From Methylorubrum populi (GTDB lineage Bacteria; Pseudomonadota; Alphaproteobacteria; Rhizobiales; Beijerinckiaceae), in the NCBI GenBank assembly GCA_020741775.1, contig DYYG01000063.1, forward strand, positions 173,097 through 237,096: a stretch of 64,000 bases of DNA, given 5' to 3'. Numbering within the stretch: the stretch's first letter is position 1; each line of letters starts with the position of its first letter. Below the pieces are notes generated by a model. The model searched no databases. It was given only the letters and a program-made list of their open reading frames with translations, and was not told where the DNA came from. Shown in pieces: positions 45,186 to 52,382 of this stretch. The translations under genes and the position numbers were made by a program.

Positions 45186-45212
45186 GGAACCGAAACCGCA
45201 CGGCCGCGTTCC
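45186..45212. promoter_or_regulatory. EcfG promoter of nepR, near-palindromic
   Basis: Plus strand GGAAC (45186-45190), 16-bp spacer, CGTT (45207-45210), exact, directed at nepR 74 bp downstream. The same DNA read on minus gives GGAAC (45212-45208), 16-bp spacer, GGTT (45191-45188), one base off consensus, directed at phyR. It could fire both ways. Confidence 0.75.
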
Positions 45213-45283
45213 TGCTGCAGCCATGACTCATGTCAAGCCGCAAGACAATCACGGCGGATGTGGCGCCAAGGGGATCGTAAGGC

Positions 45284-45499
45284 ATGAACGAAGACGAGCC
45301 GGCCGGCACGTTCCCACTAGGGGACCGGCCCACTCGGGCGCATGGCGATCAAGGGTTGAACGACCAAACCCAGAGGCGCATCGGTAATCACCTGCGCGCG
45401 CTCTACGACTCCGTGGTGCAGCAGCCGATTCCGGACCGCTTTCGGGACCTGATCGCCCGTCTCGACGGAGAGCCTTCCGCGTCGGACGATCTATCCTGA
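45284..45499 (+). CDS. nepR: Anti-sigma factor NepR
   Basis: 71-aa anti-sigma factor that holds EcfG inactive and is captured by phosphorylated PhyR. The conserved two-helix core is visible: QRRIGNHLRALYDSVVQQPIPDRFRDLIARLDG. N- and C-terminal tails are variable as usual. Divergent from phyR, with its own EcfG promoter. ecfG usually follows nepR in other orders; here the next genes are unrelated, so ecfG must be elsewhere. Confidence 0.95.
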   Translation: MNEDEPAGTFPLGDRPTRAHGDQGLNDQTQRRIGNHLRALYDSVVQQPIPDRFRDLIARLDGEPSASDDLS

Positions 45500-45588
45500 T
45501 ATCAACTTCATGAGGCGTGCCGCGCTCCTGCGCGACCGAGAGGGTGCGAGCCGCTCCCGGACCGGGCGCGGCTCATTGTCGTTGCCCG

Positions 45589-45765
45589 TCACAAGGTCGA
45601 CGAGCGGCCGCGCATCAGGCCGATGACGGCCGAGATCGCAAACAGGACGATCGCCACGAAGAACACGAGCTTGGCCGCTTCCATCGCCGTGCCGGCAATG
45701 CCGCCGAAGCCCAGCAGGGCCGCGACGAGGGCAACCACCAGGAACGTAACAGCCCAACCGAGCAT
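45589..45765 (-). CDS. DUF1328 small membrane protein
   Basis: 58-aa inner-membrane peptide, MLGWAVTFLVVALVAALLGF then GGIAGTAMEAAKLVFFVAIV, two hydrophobic helices joined by a glycine turn: the DUF1328 (YtjA-like) family, often stress-induced. Start at 45765 has GGAAGG nine bases upstream; the ATG at 45774 lies directly against that site and is less likely. An exact EcfG promoter lies upstream (45822-45847). Confidence 0.88.
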   Translation of the reverse strand: MLGWAVTFLVVALVAALLGFGGIAGTAMEAAKLVFFVAIVLFAISAVIGLMRGRSSTL

Positions 45766-45821
45766 GTCGAACATCCTTCCGATAACTGGCGTGGCCCGTG
45801 CCGCCGCCTTTCGGGTTCAAT

Positions 45822-45847
45822 AACGCCAAGTTATCGGCTCGGGTTCC
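45822..45847 (-). promoter_or_regulatory. EcfG promoter of the DUF1328 gene
   Basis: Minus strand GGAAC (45847-45843), 17-bp spacer, CGTT (45825-45822), exact consensus, about 57 bp before the chosen start. Confidence 0.85.
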
Positions 45848-45917
45848 TCTTTCCTGCATATCGACGCCAAGTCTTCGCCGCTGTTCTTGTGCAAAAGCGT
45901 GGACCGATGCGAGGTTC

Positions 45918-45943
45918 GGAACCGACTGGCGAATCCGGTCGTT
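45918..45943 (+). promoter_or_regulatory. EcfG promoter of the 48-residue peptide gene
   Basis: GGAAC (45918-45922), 17-bp spacer, CGTT (45940-45943), exact consensus, 54 bp before the GTG at 45998 and divergent from the DUF1328 promoter 70 bp away. Confidence 0.8.
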
Positions 45944-45997
45944 CGTCCCCATCTCATCTCGAACGCATTCATCGACGACACCAAGGAGGCGTCCGGC

Positions 45998-46144
45998 GTG
46001 CCTGCACAAAAGAAGCCCGCAGCCTTCGGCACCGCGCTCGCAAAGGCAGCTCTCGCCGCCGCCGCACGGCTCGTTTCGGCCCTCGCGCCGCAACCGGTGC
46101 TGCAGCCCATTCCCATCCGCGTGAAATCGACCCGTCGTCGTTGA
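45998..46144 (+). CDS. 48-residue basic peptide, GTG start, stress-regulated
   Basis: Short gene starting with GTG and preceded by AAGGAGG at optimal spacing (8 bp). The product (PAQKKPAAFGTALAKAALAA, then AARLVSALAPQPVLQPIPIR and a VKSTRRR tail) has an alanine-rich helix between basic ends. An exact EcfG promoter upstream and an intrinsic terminator downstream frame it as a monocistronic stress transcript. No family recognised. Confidence 0.65.
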   Translation: MPAQKKPAAFGTALAKAALAAAARLVSALAPQPVLQPIPIRVKSTRRR

Positions 46145-46177
46145 GGCGGCGGATCCCGACCGGTTCGCGCGAGACCG

Positions 46178-46206
46178 AGCGCCGTCCGTAAGGGCGGCGC
46201 TTTTTT
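46178..46206 (+). terminator. Rho-independent terminator of the 48-residue peptide gene
   Basis: AGCGCCGTCC (46178-46187) pairs with GGGCGGCGCT (46192-46201) with one wobble, loop GTAA, then six T. It begins 33 bp after the stop. Confidence 0.9.
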
Positions 46207-46366
46207 GCGGCCCGGCTCTCGCGGCAGCACCCTTACACCGCCAGCCGCCGATCCGGCCGCGAGACGGGTGTTTTCCTCGTCTCAGTCGTGATCAATGGCT
46301 CGCATCGAGTTGGCGAAGCGGCCAAGCCGTCGTAGGCGGGCGGCTTTCTTGCTGTGCGAAGCCGTC

Positions 46367-47302
46367 ATGACGAGTCAATCCGCTGCGGATGTGCAGGCCG
46401 CCCCTCCCAGTTTCGATGACGCCCTGCCGCCCGCAGGGCAGATGGAGCAGCTGAGCCCGCTCGTGCGGCGGCGGATCTGTCCCAATGGCGGTCCCTTCAC
46501 CGCGAGCGGGACCTGCAGCTACGTCGTCGGTCGCGGTCGCGTGGCGATCATCGATCCGGGACCGGCCGACGAAACGCATGTCGATGCGCTCCTGGTCGAT
46601 CTCGACGGCGAGCATATCGAGGCGATCGTCGTCACCCACACCCATCGCGACCATTCGCCCGGCGCCCGCCTGCTCCAGGCACGCACGGGGGCGCCGATTG
46701 TCGGCTGCGGACCGCACCGGGCCGCCCGGCAGCTCGCCGAGAACGAATTGCCCCTCCTCGACGCGAGCGCCGACCGCGAGCATCGCCCCGACCGGGAATT
46801 GCTGGACGGGGAGAGCGTCGGCGGCGAAGGCTGGACGCTGAGTGCCGTGGCGACCCCCGGCCATACCATGAACCATCTCGCCTTCGCCCTGCCCGAAGAG
46901 AACGTGCTGTTCTCCGGCGACCACGTGATGGCGTGGTCCACCTCCATCGTCGCTCCGCCGGACGGATCGATGCGGGCCTACATGGCGTCCCTCGACCGTC
47001 TGCGTGAGCGCGGGGAAACACTCTACTGGCCCGGCCATGGCGGACCGGTGCGCGATCCTCGCCGCTTCGTGCGCGGACTCGCGGCCCATCGCCGCCAGCG
47101 TGAGGCGGCGATCCGCACCCGCCTCACGGCGGGGGATGGCGACATCGCCACCATCGTTCGCGCGATCTATCAGGGATTGGCGCCGCACCTGATGGGCGCG
47201 GCGGCCCTGTCGGTCTTCGCCCATCTCGAGGATCTGGTCGAGCGCGGCATCGCCGTGACCGATGGACCGCCCCTGCTCGATGGAGAATACCGCCCGGCAT
47301 AA
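46367..47302 (+). CDS. Metallo-beta-lactamase-fold hydrolase (LACTB2-like)
   Basis: 311 aa from ATG 46367 (an in-frame ATG at 46295 adds 24 residues; neither has a strong ribosome site). Metal motifs: THTHRDHSPG (HxHxDH), ATPGHTMNHLAF, FSGDHVMAW and YWPGHGGPV. The C-terminal ~80 residues form a winged-helix-like tail (IATIVRAIYQGLAPHLMGAA, VFAHLEDLVERGIAV) as in LACTB2-type endoribonucleases. Substrate unknown. Convergent with the DUF1499 gene. Confidence 0.9.
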   Translation: MTSQSAADVQAAPPSFDDALPPAGQMEQLSPLVRRRICPNGGPFTASGTCSYVVGRGRVAIIDPGPADETHVDALLVDLDGEHIEAIVVTHTHRDHSPGARLLQARTGAPIVGCGPHRAARQLAENELPLLDASADREHRPDRELLDGESVGGEGWTLSAVATPGHTMNHLAFALPEENVLFSGDHVMAWSTSIVAPPDGSMRAYMASLDRLRERGETLYWPGHGGPVRDPRRFVRGLAAHRRQREAAIRTRLTAGDGDIATIVRAIYQGLAPHLMGAAALSVFAHLEDLVERGIAVTDGPPLLDGEYRPA

Positions 47303-47342
47303 GGGCCGGCGGCTCGTCCGGAGCGGTGGAGCGGGCCCGAGC

Positions 47343-48122
47343 CTATTTGAGCGCGATGGCGAGGTTGGCGACCTCATCGAGATAGGAACGGATCCGGTCG
47401 GCATTGTCGCCGAAATCGCGGTCGCCGATGCGCGAGGCCGAACGCACGTCGATGCGGGCGCCGTCGGCCCGCGGATGGACCCGGACCGTGATATCGGCGG
47501 GCAGGTTCAGGATTCGGGTATGCGCGACCGCCTCGATCCGGCCGTTTCCAATCCGTCCGCCGGGGCGGATCGCCTCGACGATCTGCCACTTGCGATTCAC
47601 CGCTGCCTTCCGAGCCAGCTCGAAGGCCTCGTCGGCGCCGATATCGAGGGTCAGCGGAGCGATCTGCGGATAGGCGGCCCTCTGCGCCTCACGGGCTGCC
47701 GGCCCGGGATCGGGCGGGTAGCGCCCCTCCCGCGCCGCAAAGGCCAGCCGTGAGCGCGAGAAGGCGGGCGGCCGCTCGATATCGGTGGTGACATCGGTGA
47801 GCGCCGGCAGCCTGACTCCCTTGAGGGCGGCATAAGCCGGATAGGCGAGGATGAGGCTCGCCAGGAACAGGCCGCCCAGCGCGGCGCCGAGCCCGCCCGC
47901 GCCCTCGCGCCAGACACGAACCATCGCGAACAGGGCAAAGGCCAGCGCGATCAGCGACAGCGCGATGCCGCTGACGAGCACCGCCAGGGCCGGCGCCGCC
48001 TCCGCCGAGGGGCTGCGGACCATCAGCACCGCCATGACGGTGACGATCAGGGAGAACACCGCGAGCGTCCGCGCGTAGCGGCCGGCCCGCGTCACGGGTT
48101 CGTCGAGAAGCTGGCGGCGCAT
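47343..48122 (-). CDS. DUF1499 family membrane protein
   Basis: 259 aa with three membrane helices in the first ~105 residues (TLAVFSLIVTVMAVLMV, LAVLVSGIALSLIALAFALFAM, LGGLFLASLILAYPAYAAL) and a C-terminal DUF1499 domain (YPQIAPLTLDIGADEAFELA, WQIVEAIRP, IDVRSASRIGDRDFGDNADRI). Function unknown. It starts 155 bp from the divergent MarR gene. Confidence 0.9.
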   Translation of the reverse strand: MRRQLLDEPVTRAGRYARTLAVFSLIVTVMAVLMVRSPSAEAAPALAVLVSGIALSLIALAFALFAMVRVWREGAGGLGAALGGLFLASLILAYPAYAALKGVRLPALTDVTTDIERPPAFSRSRLAFAAREGRYPPDPGPAAREAQRAAYPQIAPLTLDIGADEAFELARKAAVNRKWQIVEAIRPGGRIGNGRIEAVAHTRILNLPADITVRVHPRADGARIDVRSASRIGDRDFGDNADRIRSYLDEVANLAIALK

Positions 48123-48277
48123 GGACCCGGAAGCGAAGAGGAATGCCGAGCGGAGGGTTTACAGGCGAGCGGAGGTTGGCGCCACTCGGCCATCCCACGA
48201 CGAAACGACGGGAAAGTTGGGGAGCGAGGTGGGGGCCGATGCTCCCGCCGCAGCACTCTGCTAGAAGCTGGAGGGAC

Positions 48278-48751
48278 ATGGACGACAGTCAAGCCCGCCC
48301 CGAACCGAGCGTCGAGCCTGCCGATCCCCTTCGGGTGTGGTTCCGTTTCATCCGCCTCAGCCGGCGCGTCACCGCTGCAGTCGCGGCGGAACTGCGCGTT
48401 CTCGGCCTGTCGATCCCGCAATTCGACGTGCTCTCGACCTTGAGCGAGCGGGAAGGGCTGACGCAGCAGGAATTGGCAGCCCGCCTCTACGTCACCAAGG
48501 GCAACGTGTCGGGACTGGTCGATCGTTTGGTGGAAGCCGGCCTCGTCGAGCGCCGTGCCATCCCCGGGGACCGTCGCTCGCACGCTCTGCATCTGACGGC
48601 GGAGGGCACCACCCTCGCGGCACGGGGAATGGCGGCGCAGACCGACTACGTCGCGCGCACTCTCGGTCGACTCGAGGACTCGGAACTTCGGGCCTTCGAA
48701 GACCTCGTGGTGAGATGGCGCGAACTCGCCCGCTCCGACACACCAGCATAG
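48278..48751 (+). CDS. MarR-family transcriptional regulator
   Basis: 157-aa winged-helix regulator: LSIPQFDVLSTLSEREGLTQ, then QELAARLYVTKGNVSGLVDR (recognition helix) and wing LVERRAIPGDRRSHALHLT, flanked by dimerisation helices. GGAGG immediately precedes the ATG. Divergent from the DUF1499 gene, which is the most likely local target besides itself; no ligand can be inferred. Confidence 0.92.
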   Translation: MDDSQARPEPSVEPADPLRVWFRFIRLSRRVTAAVAAELRVLGLSIPQFDVLSTLSEREGLTQQELAARLYVTKGNVSGLVDRLVEAGLVERRAIPGDRRSHALHLTAEGTTLAARGMAAQTDYVARTLGRLEDSELRAFEDLVVRWRELARSDTPA

Positions 48752-48876
48752 ACTGCGGCAGACGGTCGCGGGGCGCGATGGCCGTCGCCACCATCCGCCA
48801 ATCATGAAAGATAATGCACTATCAGGAAGCCGGGCGGTCGAGCGCGGGATCCACGCCCGTTACCGCCTCGGCGGGA

Positions 48877-49065
48877 TTACGCTTCGCCGGTCCGTCCCGT
48901 CGACTGGCCACCCTTGCGGCCGGCGGATGAGGCCAGTTCCCGATCCTGCGAGAACGAGCGCTTCTCGGCGGGGACCGAGCGACCGCCCTTACTGGCGATC
49001 TCGCGCTGACGCTCGATATTCATCGAGGCGAAACCTCGCTTAGAGGTAGAATTACCAGATGCCAT
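48877..49065 (-). CDS. KGG-repeat stress protein (con-10/GsiB-like)
   Basis: 62-aa hydrophilic protein with two KGG motifs: QREIASKGGRSVPAEKRSFS and AGRKGGQSTGR, the signature of bacterial general stress proteins (con-10, GsiB, YciG). AGGAGG precedes the ATG. A near-consensus EcfG promoter lies 36 bp upstream, consistent with GSR control. Likely protective, hydrophilin-like. Confidence 0.9.
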   Translation of the reverse strand: MASGNSTSKRGFASMNIERQREIASKGGRSVPAEKRSFSQDRELASSAGRKGGQSTGRTGEA

Positions 49066-49101
49066 CAGTGCCTCCTCAGGCTTTCTCTACACACCCTCCT
49101 C

Positions 49102-49126
49102 AACCTTCAGCGCTTTCGATTGTTCC
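49102..49126 (-). promoter_or_regulatory. Near-consensus EcfG promoter of the KGG protein
   Basis: Minus strand GGAAC (49126-49122), 16-bp spacer, GGTT (49105-49102): one base off CGTT. Confidence 0.6.
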
Positions 49127-49151
49127 TTGGCCGTATCGACCGCAGGGTGCG

Positions 49152-49177
49152 GGAAACCCCTTTGCAGTCCAGGCGTT
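49152..49177 (+). promoter_or_regulatory. Near-consensus EcfG promoter of the 78-aa protein
   Basis: GGAAA (49152-49156; one base off GGAAC), 17-bp spacer, CGTT (49174-49177), 78 bp before the ATG at 49256. Confidence 0.45.
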
Positions 49178-49255
49178 AGCCGACCTAAGGTATAGATTCG
49201 CGCAGACTTGTGAACAGGCTTCCACAGGCCCGATCACATCCGAGAGGAGCTGGAT

Positions 49256-49492
49256 ATGACCAACCGAGATATGGTGAAGCATTCGCTTCTGGCCAAGTCC
49301 CCGGCGGTTCCGAGCGGCAGCGGATTGCCGGAAACCAACCGCACGGCACTGCCGCCGATGCCCGCTCCTGAAGACAGCTCCACGCCGACGACGACCGAAG
49401 AGCCGATCGATTCACCTCAGCCCAACAGCAGCGCCAAGCGTGAGGCTCCCGGCCCGGACCGGATCGGACTGTCGACCCGCAGGGACATCTGA
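49256..49492 (+). CDS. Small hydrophilic uncharacterised protein
   Basis: 78 aa, rich in Pro, Ser, Thr and charged residues (TTTEEPIDSPQPNSSAKREA), disordered in appearance. GAGAGGAG lies upstream of the ATG. Divergent from the KGG gene, with a weak EcfG-like promoter, so it may be a second hydrophilin-type stress protein. Confidence 0.55.
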   Translation: MTNRDMVKHSLLAKSPAVPSGSGLPETNRTALPPMPAPEDSSTPTTTEEPIDSPQPNSSAKREAPGPDRIGLSTRRDI

Positions 49493-49660
49493 CCCATTCG
49501 GAATTATGGTGCTCGCACGGCCATCCGCCCGCGCGTCGTGGTCTTTGCAAGGTGATGCCAAGCAGGGTCGGCACGGCCCCGTTCTTTTGACAGGGACGGC
49601 CGGCCTGTCCTACCGGCGGATCTTTGTGCCCGTGTCCGAAAGCGGCATCGGAGTGAGCCC

Positions 49661-50110
49661 ATGACCCTCGATACCGAGGTGATGTCCCTGCGGCAGGTGC
49701 CGTTGTTTCGTGAAGTGGAGCCATCCCGGCTCAAACTTCTCGCTTTCACCAGTGAGCGCGTGCATTTCGAGGCGGGACAGGTCTTCTTCGCCCGTGGCGA
49801 GACGGCGGATGCGGCCTACCTCATCCTTGAAGGCGCGGCCGCGGTGTCGATCGACGGCCCGGCCGGTCATGTCAGGCTCGCCCTGCTCGGTCCGAATGCG
49901 CTTGTCGGCGAGATGGGTATTCTTGCCGATCAGCCGCGTTCGGCCACCGTGACAGCCGATACCGCGACCACGGCCCTCCGGATCGATCGCGACGTCTTTC
50001 TCGAATTGCTGGCGCAATTCCCGCAGATCGGTATTGCCGTGATGCGCGATCTCGCGCTGCGCCTCGAACAGACGAACCAGCGGCTCGCCACACGCGCCGG
50101 GAAGGTCTGA
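49661..50110 (+). CDS. Stand-alone cyclic-nucleotide-binding domain protein
   Basis: 149 aa comprising only a CAP-type cNMP domain: SLRQVPLFREVEPSRLKLLA, FEAGQVFFARGETADAAYLI, phosphate-binding cassette VGEMGILADQPRSATVTA with Glu and Arg intact, then the C-helix (ALRLEQTNQRLA). There is no DNA-binding helix-turn-helix, kinase or channel. It probably works as a sensor partner of another protein; the ligand is not shown by sequence. Confidence 0.85.
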   Translation: MTLDTEVMSLRQVPLFREVEPSRLKLLAFTSERVHFEAGQVFFARGETADAAYLILEGAAAVSIDGPAGHVRLALLGPNALVGEMGILADQPRSATVTADTATTALRIDRDVFLELLAQFPQIGIAVMRDLALRLEQTNQRLATRAGKV

Positions 50111-50121
50111 GAGCCGGCCGC

Positions 50122-50388
50122 TCAGCGGTATTTCCAGCCCCATTCGCCGTAGATCGGATAGCCGCGCCGACGCGCCTCGTACTCCGCCCCCGGATCGTTG
50201 CGGCGGTAGCCCCGGCGGTAGGCGTAGGGGCTTGGCTCGACGTAGCTCGGATTCTGCAATTGCTGACGGAGATAGCCGTCGCCCTCGCCGGAGGATCCGC
50301 CACCGCTTCCGAAAGCCCAGGCGGATCCGGCAGGAAGGAACAAGGCGGCGGCCAAAATAGCGGCACTTCCGATCGTCCTGCGTTCCAT
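50122..50388 (-). CDS. Small exported protein
   Basis: 88 aa with a signal peptide (AAILAAALFLPAGSAWA) and a Gly/Tyr/Arg-rich mature part (YAYRRGYRRNDPGAEYEARRR). No family recognised; probably periplasmic. Convergent with the cNMP-domain gene, 11 bp apart. Confidence 0.6.
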   Translation of the reverse strand: MERRTIGSAAILAAALFLPAGSAWAFGSGGGSSGEGDGYLRQQLQNPSYVEPSPYAYRRGYRRNDPGAEYEARRRGYPIYGEWGWKYR

Positions 50389-50469
50389 ACCCAGCCTCCG
50401 TGTTTGCGCGACCGGTTAACGGCCGGCGCAGGCCCTCGGTTGCAGCACTAGCCCGGCGGCCTCTCCGGC

Positions 50470-50913
50470 TCACCCGGTCGGGTAGGTGATGAATTCCAGA
50501 AGCGATCCGTCCGGGTCGCGGAAATAGACGCTGACGCCTGACCCGGCGGCGCCGTTGCGCTCGACGGGGCCGAGTTCGACCGGCACGCCGTGAGCGGCGA
50601 GATGAGCCAAAGCGTCCTCGATCGGGCCGGACCAGCGGAAGCAGAGATCGCTGCCGCCCGGCATCACCGGGTGCCGCGCCCGCGGCGAGCCGATCTGGCC
50701 GGGGCCGTGGACATTGAGCTGCACGCCGCCGAAGCGGAACACCACGCCCTTGCCGAAGGGGATGACTTCGGCCCGCAGCACATCCCGATAGAAGGCCGTC
50801 GCGCGCTCCCAATCGGACACGTGGATGACGCAGTGGTCGAGATGAATCGCGGGGGACAGCAGGGTCGCGTCCGCGCCGACATCCTCGACGAGCTGGGTCT
50901 CGGTCTCGGGCAT
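50470..50913 (-). CDS. VOC-family (glyoxalase/bleomycin-resistance) protein
   Basis: 147-aa vicinal-oxygen-chelate protein with two beta-alpha-beta-beta-beta units: LDHCVIHVSDWERATAFYRDVL and VYFRDPDGSLLEFITYP. Metal ligands His and Glu positions are present. Several VOC functions are possible (dioxygenase, lyase, resistance). The start at 50913 has AGGAGG upstream; the frame is open to 50946. Confidence 0.88.
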   Translation of the reverse strand: MPETETQLVEDVGADATLLSPAIHLDHCVIHVSDWERATAFYRDVLRAEVIPFGKGVVFRFGGVQLNVHGPGQIGSPRARHPVMPGGSDLCFRWSGPIEDALAHLAAHGVPVELGPVERNGAAGSGVSVYFRDPDGSLLEFITYPTG

Positions 50914-51112
50914 CCGGCCCCTCCTTCGCTCACGGTGTGACGGCACAGATATGGCGGCGTGCGGGCCGGGCGAGGCGGCTGTCGCGGACGTGACGCGACG
51001 ACGTTCCTCGCTCGATGCGGCCTCGAAGTCACACCGGATCGGTGCCGGGACGGGTAGTCATGGGCCGACGCGCCACCCGAACCCGCTCCCGCGAGCGACG
51101 ACAGGAGCCTCC

Positions 51113-51781
51113 ATGGCAGCCCGCAAGACCGCCAGCATGACCACCCGCCGCGTGATGCTCGCGGCCCTCTGCCTTGTACCCCTGGCGGCCTGCAAATCCT
51201 CGAAGCCCGGCCTGATGGCAGGAGCTGAGGACGATGCGGCTTGGTATATCGGCACCATGCCCGACAAGCCCTTCGATGTGCCCCTCGTCGACAAGTCGCG
51301 CATCGATCCGAAATATCGCCGCCAGGAGGTCGCCTATGCCGGCCCCGAGGCGCCCGGCACCATCGTCGTGGATATCGACAAGCGTCAGCTCGCGTTGGTG
51401 CAAGAGGGTGGAACCGCGATTCAGTACGGCGTCGGCGTCGGCAAGGCCGGCTTCTCGTGGAAGGGCGATGCCCGGATCGCCCGCAAGGGCGTGTGGCCGG
51501 ATTGGAGCCCCACCACGACCATGGTCTCGCTCAATCCCGGCATCGAGCGCTCGCGCAAGGGCGGAATCGACAATCCGCTCGGCGCCCGCGCCCTCTACCT
51601 CTACCAGGGCAACCGCGACACCCTGTTCCGCATCCACGGCACCAACGAGCCCTGGAGCATCGGCGAGCAGATGTCGTCGGGCTGCGTGCGCATGCTCAAT
51701 GAGGACATCGTCGATCTCTACGAGCGCGTGCCGGTGGGGGCGCGGGTGATCGTGAAGCGCAGCGGCAAATACCGCGTCTGA
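51113..51781 (+). CDS. L,D-transpeptidase lipoprotein (YkuD)
   Basis: 222-aa enzyme that forms or edits 3-3 peptidoglycan cross-links or anchors proteins. Lipoprotein signal with lipobox LAAC (Cys27). YkuD domain: TIVVDIDKRQLALVQEGG, YGVGVGKAGFSWKGDARIARK, catalytic motif His175 (FRIHGTNEP) and Cys191 (SSGCVRM). The ATG at 51113 follows AGGAG; the open frame from 50951 is not used. Confidence 0.94.
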   Translation: MAARKTASMTTRRVMLAALCLVPLAACKSSKPGLMAGAEDDAAWYIGTMPDKPFDVPLVDKSRIDPKYRRQEVAYAGPEAPGTIVVDIDKRQLALVQEGGTAIQYGVGVGKAGFSWKGDARIARKGVWPDWSPTTTMVSLNPGIERSRKGGIDNPLGARALYLYQGNRDTLFRIHGTNEPWSIGEQMSSGCVRMLNEDIVDLYERVPVGARVIVKRSGKYRV

Positions 51782-51891
51782 CAGGCCGAGGGCCTGGATC
51801 CATTCGAGGCTGGTGGCACATCCGACCGGCCTGCCGAAGGACGATATCCGCTTGCATGAGCGTTGCGTCCTCAAGGATTGAGACAGGCCGA

Positions 51892-51917
51892 GGAACCGGA
51901 TCGAGAGTCGAAGCGTC
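51892..51917 (+). promoter_or_regulatory. Near-consensus EcfG promoter of the DUF3096 gene
   Basis: GGAAC (51892-51896), 17-bp spacer, CGTC (51914-51917): one base off. 37 bp before the GTG at 51955. Confidence 0.5.
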
Positions 51918-51954
51918 TCTCGTGCGGCTCAGCTTGACCTTTTAGAGTGCGCCC

Positions 51955-52107
51955 GTGACCATCACCGTTTCGAATCTGCAACCGGTCATCGCGATCCTGG
52001 CAGGCATCCTGATCCTGATCGCGCCGCGTTTGCTGAACTACATCGTCGCGATCTACCTGATCGTCGTGGGCCTCATCGGCCTCGGTGTCCTGCGCCATTT
52101 TTCTTGA
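51955..52107 (+). CDS. DUF3096 small membrane protein
   Basis: 50-aa peptide with a GTG start: TITVSNLQPVIAILAGILIL, then IAPRLLNYIVAIYLIVVGLI and LGVLRHFS. The QP...AGILILI.PRLLNYIVA(I)YLI pattern is the DUF3096 family, two tightly packed membrane helices of unknown function. Codons match neighbouring genes. An EcfG-like promoter lies just upstream, paralleling the DUF1328 gene. Confidence 0.85.
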   Translation: MTITVSNLQPVIAILAGILILIAPRLLNYIVAIYLIVVGLIGLGVLRHFS

Positions 52108-52382
52108 AGGAAGCGGCGCGGGACGGTCCGCCAGGGTGACATCAGAGGCTCTGCGGCAATATGGCGGCCCGGAATTTCGAAGCCGGGGCATGACCGCTTC
52201 GCCCCCCTCCGCCCCGAGGTGCGCACATTCGTCCGGATGGCATTACAGGCTCTGACAGAGCCCTCACATCGTCACTCCTCGCGGTGGAGTGATGCGAAGC
52301 TTTCCTTGCACTGCGACATGAGATGCGCCACGCCCGCGAACAACGGCGCTCAGGTCGCTATATCCGTCCAGCGGAGAGACTG

